Assembly: GCF_003589595.1 (NCBI RefSeq)
Contig: NW_020653753.1
Coordinates: 133,412 to 197,411, forward strand
Source of the DNA: Hyposmocoma kahamanoa
Taxonomy: Eukaryota; Arthropoda; Insecta; Lepidoptera; Cosmopterigidae
Direction: 5' to 3'
Length of the DNA: 64,000 nucleotides
This document shows, one piece after another, positions 11,801 through 23,800 of this stretch. Positions within the stretch are counted from its first letter, which is position 1; each line of letters begins with the position of its first letter. A program made the translations under genes and the position numbers. The notes beneath the pieces were generated by a model. It made no database searches. It saw only the letters and a list, made by a program, of their open reading frames with translations, and was not told the origin of the DNA.

Positions 11801-14800
11801 AAATGGTAAAGTGATCACAGTATGTCTTATGCTGAGGTTTTTCTAGGTTTTTGGTTGTATTTTCTTTTTTAAGTTGCAACTTTATATTGTATAAAAATAC
11901 CTATTTAAACTTTGTTTATCACTCTGGATATTACGAATAAAATAATAGAATCTACTCATGAGGATTGGAATAGTTTGATAAATTATGTTCATAAATTATG
12001 GTCAAGTAGTAATAATATTATGATATTATATATGTTAACATTAGATCACTAATTTTAAATTTTTCTCAACTAGAGTATATAATTTCAAGTAACAATGCAA
12101 AAATTTATATTGTGGCAATAACTGAAGCAAATATTTCCAATAGCTGTTCACAATTATTCCATCTAGATGGTTACACTGTGTACACAAATCTCAGAAACAA
12201 CAAAAAGCGCGTTTGGAAGCGCGTTTGTGTGCGCAGACCCATTGTCATCATGTCCTACGAACCGATTATTTAATAGGCTTGATAATGACCTTGTAAGAAA
12301 AAAACTAAACTCGTTAGACTGGAGTGATGCGTTTAAACACTCTCAACCAGAAGACATTGTTCAATGCATATCAAATAACTTTGAATCTGTATATACTAAA
12401 CGTAGGGTTAAAGTTTTGATTATCAATAAACAAAAAATGAATTTATGTAAATGGACAAACAATAAAATAAAGTATATGTGCAAAAAGCGGGACGAGTTAT
12501 TTTTGATATTTATAAAAAACAAATACAACAAAACTTTAAAGATGCTAAGAAAGTTTGGAAGATCGTTAATTACTTGTGTGGCAAAACCTCTAAATCAATT
12601 GATGACATATTTTTAAAGTATTTTAAAGTATCACCCTCTACATTGGCCGAAAGCTTTGCAAATGAGTTTCAACGAAATGTCAAAAATTGCTTGAATCCGT
12701 GCACTGTATCTCTACTGAAGCCCTCAATCTATGAGATTTGCCCTAATATGACAATGCGTATGAAATTTGCTACAAATTATGACATATTTAAAATAATTAA
12801 ACAATTAAATCAAAGTAAAAGTCCGGGCATTGATGGTATTCGTGTGTCGGATATTAAAAACATAGCTTATAAAAAAACATAGCAATAAAAGGTGCATTGC
12901 CACATCATCCTACTCAGATAAATTAAAAATAGGAATTATCCGCCCAATATATAAAACGGGTTGCCACCAAGATTACAATAATTATAGACCAATAACCATA
13001 GTCTCGTGTATTGACGAAGATCATGGAGAGGTACTTTGCAAACGAAATTAACAAATATCTATATAAATATAAGATAATCAATGAAAATCGGTTTGGATTC
13101 CAAAAAAAACCATAGTACCACACAGCTACTGTCAATTTACTAATGAGATTTGCAATCATTTGGACAAAAAATGTCATGTGATTGCAATTTTAATTAACTT
13201 TATAAAGGCATTTGATGTTTTAAGGTATAATACATTATTTAATAAACTAAGTCAGAATGGTATACAGGTCCCCCTGTTACAATGGTTTAAAAATTACCAT
13301 AATAACAGGTGCACACTTGGTTAAAATAGGTGAAGAGTATATACAAAAAAAAAACGGAGGAGGGTACGGCCCAAGGTTCCATTCTAGGGCCTACTGAATA
13401 TCTTCTTTATGTTAATGATATGTGTAAATTAATCAGAGAAGGCTCAGTGTACCAATTTGAGGACGATACCTGCATCGTCTCGGCTAACACAGATCTAAAT
13501 GCGGCTGAACGCCAAGCTCAATATATTTTTAATTTATTGTGTAAGTGGGTACACGATGTCGGACTTGTTATTAATGCACAAAAGACTAAAGCCATTCATA
13601 TATTTTCTTCCCACAATAACATCCCGTACCTACCATCTATCGTCGCCTATAAACATTTATGCCTTCATACTGAAGACACACAATGTAAATGTCCTAATGT
13701 CAAACACGTCTGATTCTTCCCTCCGATTATCAGCGTAGTCTATGCAAATTATTGAAACTCCCAAAAAATCAAGGTTATAAATTTGGGGAGAGCAAACGTC
13801 ATATTTCCCACATGTAATAATATTTATTCATTCAACTTCGGTGGCTCAACGGTTTACTCCGTGACCGTTGAATGAGGAGATCCCGAGTTCGATTCCCTGT
13901 ATGACCGGTTTGCAAAATATAATAATAATAATAATAACGCACACACTCAACATAGCATCTTAGTTATTTACGAGGTTTGGGTAAAAAGAGTGTCTCGTAC
14001 GACACCCGTCTCAAGTTCTTCAAAACATCTCCTTTATCTTTGCGACGTGAAATGCTTGATCTAGTATTCTTATATAAACTAATTAACAATAAAATTAATA
14101 GTCCGCAACTTCTCTCTAAAATACAGTTTAAAATACCCTCTCGTCTACCAAGGTATCACGTAAATCTTTTTCACCCCCCATTGCGCAAAAGTATCCTCGG
14201 TTCGAATTCTCCGTTTACTCGATTTGCCAGGCTCGTCAATCCTCTACCTCTTGAAATGGATATCTTCGCAGTCTCATTGCCTCGCTTCAGGAAGTCAATA
14301 TTGCAGTTTTTGGCATATAAGTGAATATTATTTGTAATGTATATTATATTTATTTTATAATTTAATTTGTTAATACAGTAAACATATGTAATATAAGCAC
14401 AGTAAAAAAATAATAGTAAATTATATTAATAATAATTGTCTTAACTTTCATACTCTCATCATGGCATGTTCACCTGTAATTGGTTGAGCATTTTAACTGT
14501 AGCATCCTGTCGAATGTGTGTAAAATATTGTTGTAACCGAATGTATTAAGCGTTGGTGAATTTAAATAAATAAATAAATAAATAGCCCGGACTAGGGAAA
14601 CCCTGTGTCGCGGGTGCCATGGACACACATATAGACAACCACAAATTACACCCAAACTCACGAGAGAAATAAACGTAGACCATACAAATATTTCTCCCGG
14701 CCCGAGAATCGAACCTGGGTCCTCTGCGTGGCGGTCCGGCATGGAACCTTTCGGCCACCGAGGCAGTTAAAATGACCTTGACCACTAAATTCATTGGTCT

Positions 14801-17800
14801 GGGCGTTCTGTGTAAGCTAGAAAGAATTCTGTTGCCATGGCATCCTTATTACAAGTAATTCCTAGTTAACTTCAGACAATTGGTGTGGCTGTTTGATACA
14901 TTAATATTATTATTTAGTAAAACGCTCAAACGCCACTGGTTTAGTATAAGTATACCTCACACGCACACACTCAACATAGCCCCGCTAGCCGACACTAGGA
15001 AAACCCTGTGTCGCGGGTGCCATGGACACACATAGACAACCACAAATTATACCCAAATTCACGAGAGAAATAAACGTAGGCCATACAAATATTACTCCCG
15101 GTCCGGGAATCGAACCTGGGACAGTTTTTGGTTAACAGGAACGAGCTACTGATTGTGACCAGTCCAGACCATCTTGACGAGTGTGCTTAGAGGTCGGCCA
15201 TATGGAGGGCTTGCGTTACTTTGGAGAAAAAGTGTTTTTAACTGTGTGTCAGTTGGCCCGGGCGATAACCCCCCTATAGCGGCTATTAAAGTGATGCTTA
15301 GTGATAAACCTGTGCTAATTATTACAGTTTACATGCCGTTTGAAACTAAAAATAACGAAATTTAACGGAATATTCAAACTGCTTAGATTGTTTGAATGCT
15401 ATAGTGGCGGGCATTGTATCTATCTGTGATAATATTAGGGACTTTAATGCTAACATAGGCACGGCTTTTTATAATGAACTAATGGCATTTTATTCAGAGT
15501 CAGAGTGGATTTGTGCGGATTTAAGTATGCTTGGGGCTAATTCTGCCACTTATACCTATACTATATACATATATTAGTAATATGGACGGTGACAAAAGGT
15601 GACTGGACCATTGTCTAGTTACCAGCACGGCCAGCACTATGATAACTAAATGTTATGTCAATAAAGATGTGCAATGGTCAGATCATTATCCATTATTTGT
15701 GCATTGCAATTTCAATATAGTTAAAAGTAAGTGTAACTTTCAGCACAGACTGTCAAATCGGATACTGTGGGGCGATAGAACACCTGTACAGGTAGAATTG
15801 TACACAAAATTATGTAATGATAGATTAAAATACGTTGATTTACCTGTAGCACTACAAAAATGTTGTGGTGATTTTTGTAGTAACCATCAACACAAAAACT
15901 TAATTAATGAGTTAAATAATCAATTTGTCTCAATATTAAGTTTAGCAGCTAGCTCAGCGTACTGTGTGAAGAGACGTCGTCGTGGTAAATATGTTGCAGG
16001 GTGGAATGACCACGTGTCCACCGCTCATGGTGAGGCCAAGGCCAAGTTTGTGAAGTGGGAGTGGTACCAGGGACCAGTCTATGACGATATGGTTCAACGT
16101 ATTTTTAAAGGCAGGCTTAAGTGGTGTCAAAATAACAAAGATCAATTTAAAATGGATAAACTTGCTTCACATCACTTTAAGTCTGATTTTTGTAATTTCT
16201 GGAAGTCCACCAACAAATTAAGCAGGCCTAATGGCCTCCCCGTGAGAGTTGACGATGTGACTGATGAGCAGGGCATTGCAAATCTTTTCAGACAGCATTT
16301 TACTCTTAAGTCGCCTCTGGGTCTCTTTCGATTCGTGATCGGCGCGGAGTCCTGTCGTGGACCATCGGTCCAAGCAAGTGACATCCATGTTGTTTCACTT
16401 TCAATAAAGAAAAGAAAATCACTGGGACACGACGATCTCAGCGTTGAGCACTTAAGATATACAGACTCCCATGTACCCAGGATACTTGCATTGCTGTTTA
16501 ATTTGTGTTTAGGACATTCATATTTGCCATTCGATTTAATGAGAGCGATTGTGATGCCAATAGCTAAGAACAGGACGAGTGACGTGTCGGACAGGTCTAA
16601 CTATAGGCCAATCTCTCTTGCTACTATAGTGGCCAAGATATTTGACAGTGTGCTCAATTCACACTTAGAAAAACATTTGCAACTGCACGAATCGCAGTTT
16701 GGTTTTCAGACAGGCTTATCCACTGAAAGTGCTATTGTGACATTGAAGCATGCTGTCGGGTAAAAAGACGTCAGTATACGCGTGTTTCTTGAACCTGTCC
16801 AGTGCCTTTGATTTGGTCTCCTACGACATCCTATGGGATAAATTCAGTGCCACGGGCATGCCTGTGGAGTTAACGAACGTTTCAGGTATTGGTACGGGAG
16901 TCAAACGAATATTGCAAGGTGGGCGAACAAATTTTCGGAGCCGTATAACTTGGAATGCGGGATTAGGCAGGGTGGATTAACATCTCCTACATTATTCAAT
17001 TTGTACGTCAATGCACTGATTGGTGAACTCAGCAGCACGCATGTGGGCTGGTTTGTTGACGGAATTTGTTTAAAAAACATTAGCTATGCTGATGACATGG
17101 TGCTGCTGGCGCTATCAATCAGTGCATTGAGAAAACTAATTGGAGTATGCGATTCATATGCAACATCCCATGGCTTGTTATATAATGTTAAAAAGTCGGA
17201 GTTTATGATGTTTGGAGCCGCCGGTAGGAAGAGTCCTACGTGTGCCCTTCCTGTACTACTTAATAGTTCTCCATTAAAAAGGGTTAGACACTTTAAATAC
17301 TTGGGACACTATGTTACCGACGATCTTAAGGATGATCTGGATATACAGCGCGAACAGAGAGCACTATCGGTGAGAGCAAACATGCTTGCCCGCAGGTTCG
17401 CTGCAGTTAAGATAACATTGTTTAGAGCTTACTGCACATCAATGTACGCTCGCGCTCTGTGGAAGAGTTACTCAGTGCTCTCGGAATGCTCTGTGCATGC
17501 AATACAACTACGCCTTCAGGACGCTGTTGGGGCTGTCACGTTTCTGTAGTGCGTCAGCCATGTTCACTGACGTGCGCGTGGATAGTTTCACGGCTGTTGT
17601 ACGTAAAAAGTCGGCGTCGCTACTGAAGAGAATACGTGACAGCCCCAATAACCTCCTGAAGACAGTTGCTGACAGGAATGAGTGCCCAATTATGCGGAAC
17701 TTAATAAATAATACAAAGTCACGGGTAAAATATAAGTACTAATATAGCATTAATAAATAAATATAATACTAATATAGTATTAAGTCTGTACCTACTAACA

Positions 17801-20800
17801 TTTGATTGGATCTCTGTTGTGTCAATAAATAAATTTTATTATTATTATTATTATATCAACTGGCCACTTTGGATTCAATTGACAATCGTGTCAAGAGGCT
17901 TATAGGTGACTCGGAATTAGTGGAGGCGAAGCTGCTGAGCCTTGAACACCGCAAAGTTGCCTGCTGATCGGTATTTTACAGGGTTATATCATGTACTGTG
18001 TGCGATGGAATTACACGATTTAATTTCACCTTCCCTTGGGTTCCACCCATGTTGTGGATATTCCAAAGATTCGCACGAAGCGTTACCGTTCCACACTTAT
18101 ATGGCGTACGGTTATGGAGTGGAATTCCCTGCCTGCAGACTTGTTCCCTGAACGTTATAACTTGGGCCTTTTCAAGGCGAGAGTGAATAGGCATTATTTA
18201 GATATGCATGCTCCATCGTCAACCTCATCGTTACTTTCCATCAGGTGAGATGGATGTCAAATGCGCACTTATATGTTATAAAAAAAAAGTTTGTTGATAG
18301 TACCAATAAGAAACTTGCGTGTGTCTAATGGTTTATGGAACCAAAAGGGTCTTGCTTAGTGTTTATGCCAAGTGGGGAATGCGGTGCATAAAAGCCTCCC
18401 CGCACGACGTATCGTTTATTTCCAATACATTCTGGCGATACTGATAAAATTCGAAGAGTATCTTAGGGTGCGTACAGCTCTGACGAATGCGCCGCAAATG
18501 CGTCTGTTTGCGAAAGGGTCGCGAGGTGCGCACATGCATTACGTAGTGCGATCTGTTCACGTACCATTCGCGCGCCACATACATTAACGTGTATTTAACT
18601 ACACCACGTTTGCGGTGCATTCGTACAGATCTGTACGCATCCTTACGCCGATTAGCAAATTATTTCACGACGAACCCAACATTACAGCGTACGCCATCGA
18701 TACGATGAGAAGAATGGAATGCTAACTTACTACAGTATAAAACGATGACTGTGCAGTATAATCAGTCTGGTTGAGCCGGTACCGGTAGATGAGGCTGTCA
18801 TCGTTGAGGTTGAAAGCCAACAGCTGTGGAGGACAGTATTGCTTGCTGCCGATCTTGCCTGTGTCCAACATCCAGAGCCTATTGCATTCGTCTATCTGAA
18901 ATTGTATACATTTGAAGTTTATTATTGATTTTTATTGAATATTATAGTTATAATCATTTTATTTTTGTGAAATTGCCCCACTAGTTTATTATAATTATTA
19001 ATACAAAGATTGGCGATACGATAACAAAAGCAGAGAGAGTTAGGCAAATTTGTAAGGTCTGCCAACTCATTCTGTAGCTCGGCTGATAAAGCGGTGGCCC
19101 TATATTACGGACACGCGCTTGTAATCTTTTCAATCAAAACAAGGAAAAATACTGACATGAAGAGGTTTTGCCTCCTTTGCCTAGGTACCCAAAACAATGG
19201 CGGAAATTTATAAGAAAAAATTACGAAAATATTTATTTATTTTGATATCGCTATAACTTCGTTATGATAAAAGTTTGGGGAATTTATTTTATTAAAGCCG
19301 GATTCAGGATATCAGGATTCGTTAAGATGCACACGGCACTGTGATATCTCAAAATATTTTGTCTTATTTCTCAGAAACTAACCAGCAGATCGAGCTGGAG
19401 TTTCCTTTACTTCAGAGTACTATTAAGGTACAAATTTTTGGAATAAGAAGTTTTAATAGTTATTAAATAAATACCCGCCATATTGACAGTCAATACGGCG
19501 GGTATACCTTTGATATTGCTATAACTTCGTTCTGATGGAGGTACAATTTTTTTAAACAGGGGTACTAAATAGTACGAATTAGGTACATTTTTTTGATACC
19601 AAATTTGTCAGGATCCTTTAAGATATACCCGCCATTCAGACTCTCACGAATTCAGGATGTTGTTTAACAAACTTACACATTCCGAGAATATAAATTTGCA
19701 AGAATATATATAGAAAGCAAAGTCAACATTTTAAATTATTTGAAGTATGGTCTGCAGCGTTCACACTCTTTCCCCGAAACATAAGTGGGAATGAGTGTTA
19801 GCATAATAAGCGGCTATTGCAGTTGTCAAGTCAGTTGTTTCGTTTATATCCGTCAGTGAAAGAAGCTAGATAACTTTTTCTTAATTTTTTGTACGTGACA
19901 TTTTCAGTTCACATGTGTGGCGTAAGAAAGCCGAGCCATGGGCTGTAGGTGGAATGTATTTAAGGCGATATCGTAATTAATTCCTTTGCCTGTGTTACTC
20001 TAGCTAAAACCATATTGAAGTACTCACGCGTTCCTTCGTTCACTACGACGGCAACGCTGGCGGGTATTTGGGCAGGAAGATGGCACAGTCCTATACGTCT
20101 ATATTATAACGTGATCAGAAACAGAAATAGAAGAGATAAACGGAAATAAATAATAAATGCCATATCAAGCAAAAATTCGTTTTTTGAAAGAAAACACTCA
20201 CGTCCGAGAAGTACTTTTATTAATATTTTATTCACAAATTTAGAAAAACGTATTTTATTTTTTAACCGACTTCAAAAAAGGAGGAGGTTTTCAATCCGAC
20301 TGTAGGTTTTTCTTTTTTATATAAGTTACGCGACAACACGCGGCATTGGTGAACCGATATGGATGATTCTTTTTTTGTTGGAAAGAGGGCACCTCAATAG
20401 TGATCCCATTTAATTTTGAAGAAAATATTCCACCTCTAAAGCTTAAAGCGCCTAAATTTTATAAGGAGCATTTATTTTAATGGTTGATTTTGCTATGCTC
20501 CAAATGAAGACGTTTTTCTCTCGATATACTTTAAGCAGTGAGCACCGATTTTTATTATCACCCGTGTTTAGTCTCGTATAGTGGCGAACTAGAGGATGAA
20601 TCAAGTTTTACGCACTTCCCGCTAACCGATTTCAATAAAACTTGGCATATCGATGTAATTCCACGAACTTTTGAGTTTTTTTAGTACCCTGTACTGAGAT
20701 TATTATTGCACCTATTCCACATTTTCAATCTGATAGAAGTCATAGTATTTATGTTTTACCTAAGTTTACGTACACGTCAGTATTCATAAAAGATGTTTCA

Positions 20801-23800
20801 TTACATCTGACAGTTTTGATACAGCGACACTGACTGCCAGCGTCAACACCGACCCACCCGACCCGACGCAACGCTACCAGTTTCGTTTTAGTCAGTGCGC
20901 GGGGCATTCGATGTCATTATAGATTGAATAGCACAGGCAGATTACCGTACACCCCGCACCGAAAGCAGCTTGGAGCATTCCCATTTAAGGAGAAAGGAAA
21001 CAAAAGAATAAGTTATTATTCTTAGCCTAGAACACCATAAAACCGCTTATGGTGGGAATAAAAATATAAATATAAATCATGACAAGAAACAAAAAGCCGA
21101 TACGTTCAAGTAAGACGACAAAGGTTATTTTCAAAAAGTCCAAAAACGTGTTTCTGTAGCTTGTGGTGTTTCAATTGAAACAGTAAAGAATATTTTAAAC
21201 GAGTAATCGGAAAAATATTCATTTTTAGTTATATGAAAGAAGCACACTTTATTTTGTTTGTTAACTTGCTTATTGGCATGGAGTAAATGTTATTTAAAAA
21301 TTAAAAAGATGATGTTAATTAATTAAAAAGAGCGAAATAGTTTTACAGCGCTATATAGTGCATATGTAAAAGAAAACAACAATAAAGTACAACGTTCAAA
21401 ATAAAAATTGTTATAGGTTTTAAACGTAATAGTTAATGGACATGGAAATTAAATAGTATGCATTCGGAAATCCGATGATTGCTAGAGGACATTGAGAAAA
21501 TAGAAGCACTGTATGATCTGCTGTGAGAACATAAACTTATTAGGGTTATCGCTAGCCAGTAGAGCACATAAAGGACGCGAATTCATTATAGCCTCTGTTT
21601 TACAGAAGAGTGTAGTAAGCGCTTCGAACGTCAGAGCCTTCTCGGCGACAGAGCGCACAAGATGATGCTTGGTTGTGCGAACGCAACTTTCCCACAAACC
21701 GTCAATGTGTGGTGCACTAGGAGGGTTAAATGTCCAGTTTACCAGCCGTTGAGCACAGCCATTAAAAATGTCATTCTGATTGCGCTTATCAGACATAAAT
21801 TTCTGTACATCAACAAGATGTTTCCTGACCGCAATAAAATTTGTCCCACGATCTGAACAAAAGCAGGCTGGGAGACCGCGGCGTGTCACGAATTTATCCA
21901 GTGTGGCCAAGAAACAGTCGGCGGATAAGTAAGTTAGTGCTCCCCGATGAACGGCCTTTGTGGAAAATATACGAAAACTGCTAAGTAAGCTTTCTCTTTG
22001 GCATTTTGACGTAAACCTAATGGCATGGAATTATAACTGAATTTTTTTGGTCACTTTCATTTTCGAATTCAAATTATAAAATAATATTAAAACAAAAATG
22101 TTAAAAAACCTGATTTACAGTAATTTTTCAAAAAAAAAATTGACAGAAACGTGCTTGATCGCTGGACATTTTTGATGTATGTTATAAATATAATAAGTGT
22201 GATTCTAATATAGTAGATAATATTATTGTGGTAATATCATTATAATTCTTGATATGAAAAAATAATATTTCATTTTAATTCATTTCCTCACCAAACCAAT
22301 CACTAAAGTTAGAACCCCTAAAATAGGAACTCTTCAACAGTGTACATCGGCTTCCTTGTGTTTGGGCTCAAATGATTTGTTTTGACGAGGACTTCAATGT
22401 GCGTTTCAGTTACCGTTGAGGAGACCACGTCAATCAACACAGCGAAAGCGGACAAGCAAGCTTTTGAGGTCGGTTTTTTTTTATAAAAAATGTTTGTATT
22501 ATTTGTGTTTTACTTGATCGAGGTCACTTACCATAGTCCTAAATACTGAAGTTATTCCTTCGCAGTTCTGGCCTTGATTTTCGTGCCAGGAGTAGTTAGG
22601 GTATCCAGAGATTTTGCCCATCTCGTCCACAGTACCCAGAGTCACGGGACGACCTTCTTGAATGCGAGGTGTAGTTATGAATACTCGTGGCGATAGAGTG
22701 CCTGAAATTGGATCCAGCGTTTAGTCGACAAAGCAAGGAATAATACACCAATTTAAGTTACAAACTTTAAACTGGCTGTTCTTGATAGTCGTGTTCAAAA
22801 ACTCACAAATTCATTTAAGGGGCAATGGTTACGCTTCTACAATAAGATTTAGGTTGATATTCAAAATTTGCCATTAGGTTTAGCTATATTGTGAAACAAA
22901 AACTTTTAATTTTACAAGTAAATATTTTATTCAATGTCTGGATGTTTCACCGTCATGACATTCAATTATTTTTGTGAAATTACTCCACTGGTTTTGTTAT
23001 AATAATAATACAAAGATCGGACATCCAAACAAAATTCCTTCGATGCGGCCGGATACGAACCAGCGTCTTCCAGCAAACCGCTATGCCAGGGATCCGTCAC
23101 GCCACGCTGGTGGCCTTCCGGGGGACCACCTTCCAGGAGGCGGCCAGAAGAGCCTCAGTAGCGGCGGACATGGTGGTCCGCCGAATACAACTGCTGGGGC
23201 TCGAGGTCGCCGTGCCGAAGATGGATGTGGCCGTCTTCGGCGGGAGGGGTAGAGGTTGGGCGGTGCCGGCAGGCGCCCACATCTCCATCGCGGGAGTATC
23301 GGTCCCGGTCAAGTTCAAGATGAAATATCTGGGACTTGTCCTGGACCGCCGATGGAACTTCGGGGAGCATTTCCGGCAACTGGCTCCCCGAATAGTGGGC
23401 GCCGCATCGGCGTTGGGCAGGCTCCTGCCCAACCTCGGGAGGCCGGAATCCCATGCAGAAGGCTATACGCCGGGGTGACCCGGAGTATGGCCTTATACGG
23501 GGCTCCCATTTGGAGTGGGGCCTTATCAGCGGCGATGAAGTCGCTGCTGAGGAGGCCCCAGAGGGTGGTTGCCCTGCGAATGTGCAGGGCGTACATGACG
23601 GTGGCCTGCGCTGCCGCATGCGTCCTCGCCGGTACTCCGCCGTGGGACCTCGAAGCCGAGGTCCTGGCAGAGGTCCGCACCTACCGGCGGGGAATGAGGG
23701 ACCGAGGCGAGCGACCCGCTCCCCAAGAGGTGGAGTGGGAGCGCCGCCTCGCGGCGCAGCGCATGCGGGACCGGGGGAAAGAGGGCTTGGCGGATCCCCC

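Larger units (their letters stand above)
10700..13800 (+). mobile_element. PHD-finger LINE (CR1/Jockey group), degraded
   Basis: A nearly full-length non-LTR element antisense in intron 3. A possible GC-richer 5' UTR near 10700-10824 is followed by an ORF1 with a PHD-type zinc finger, then ORF2 with remnants of the endonuclease and the reverse transcriptase. It holds many stops and deletions, and most of the endonuclease is missing between about 12190 and 12260. The order PHD ORF1 then EN-RT is known from CR1-group LINEs. Confidence 0.8.

Noticed and set aside
20028..20090. Possible extra exon between exons 2 and 3 (AG acceptor, GTGAGT donor, GC-rich)
   Set aside because: In the phase required by the yellow-family gene it contains a stop, and exons 2 and 3 already join into the family pattern.
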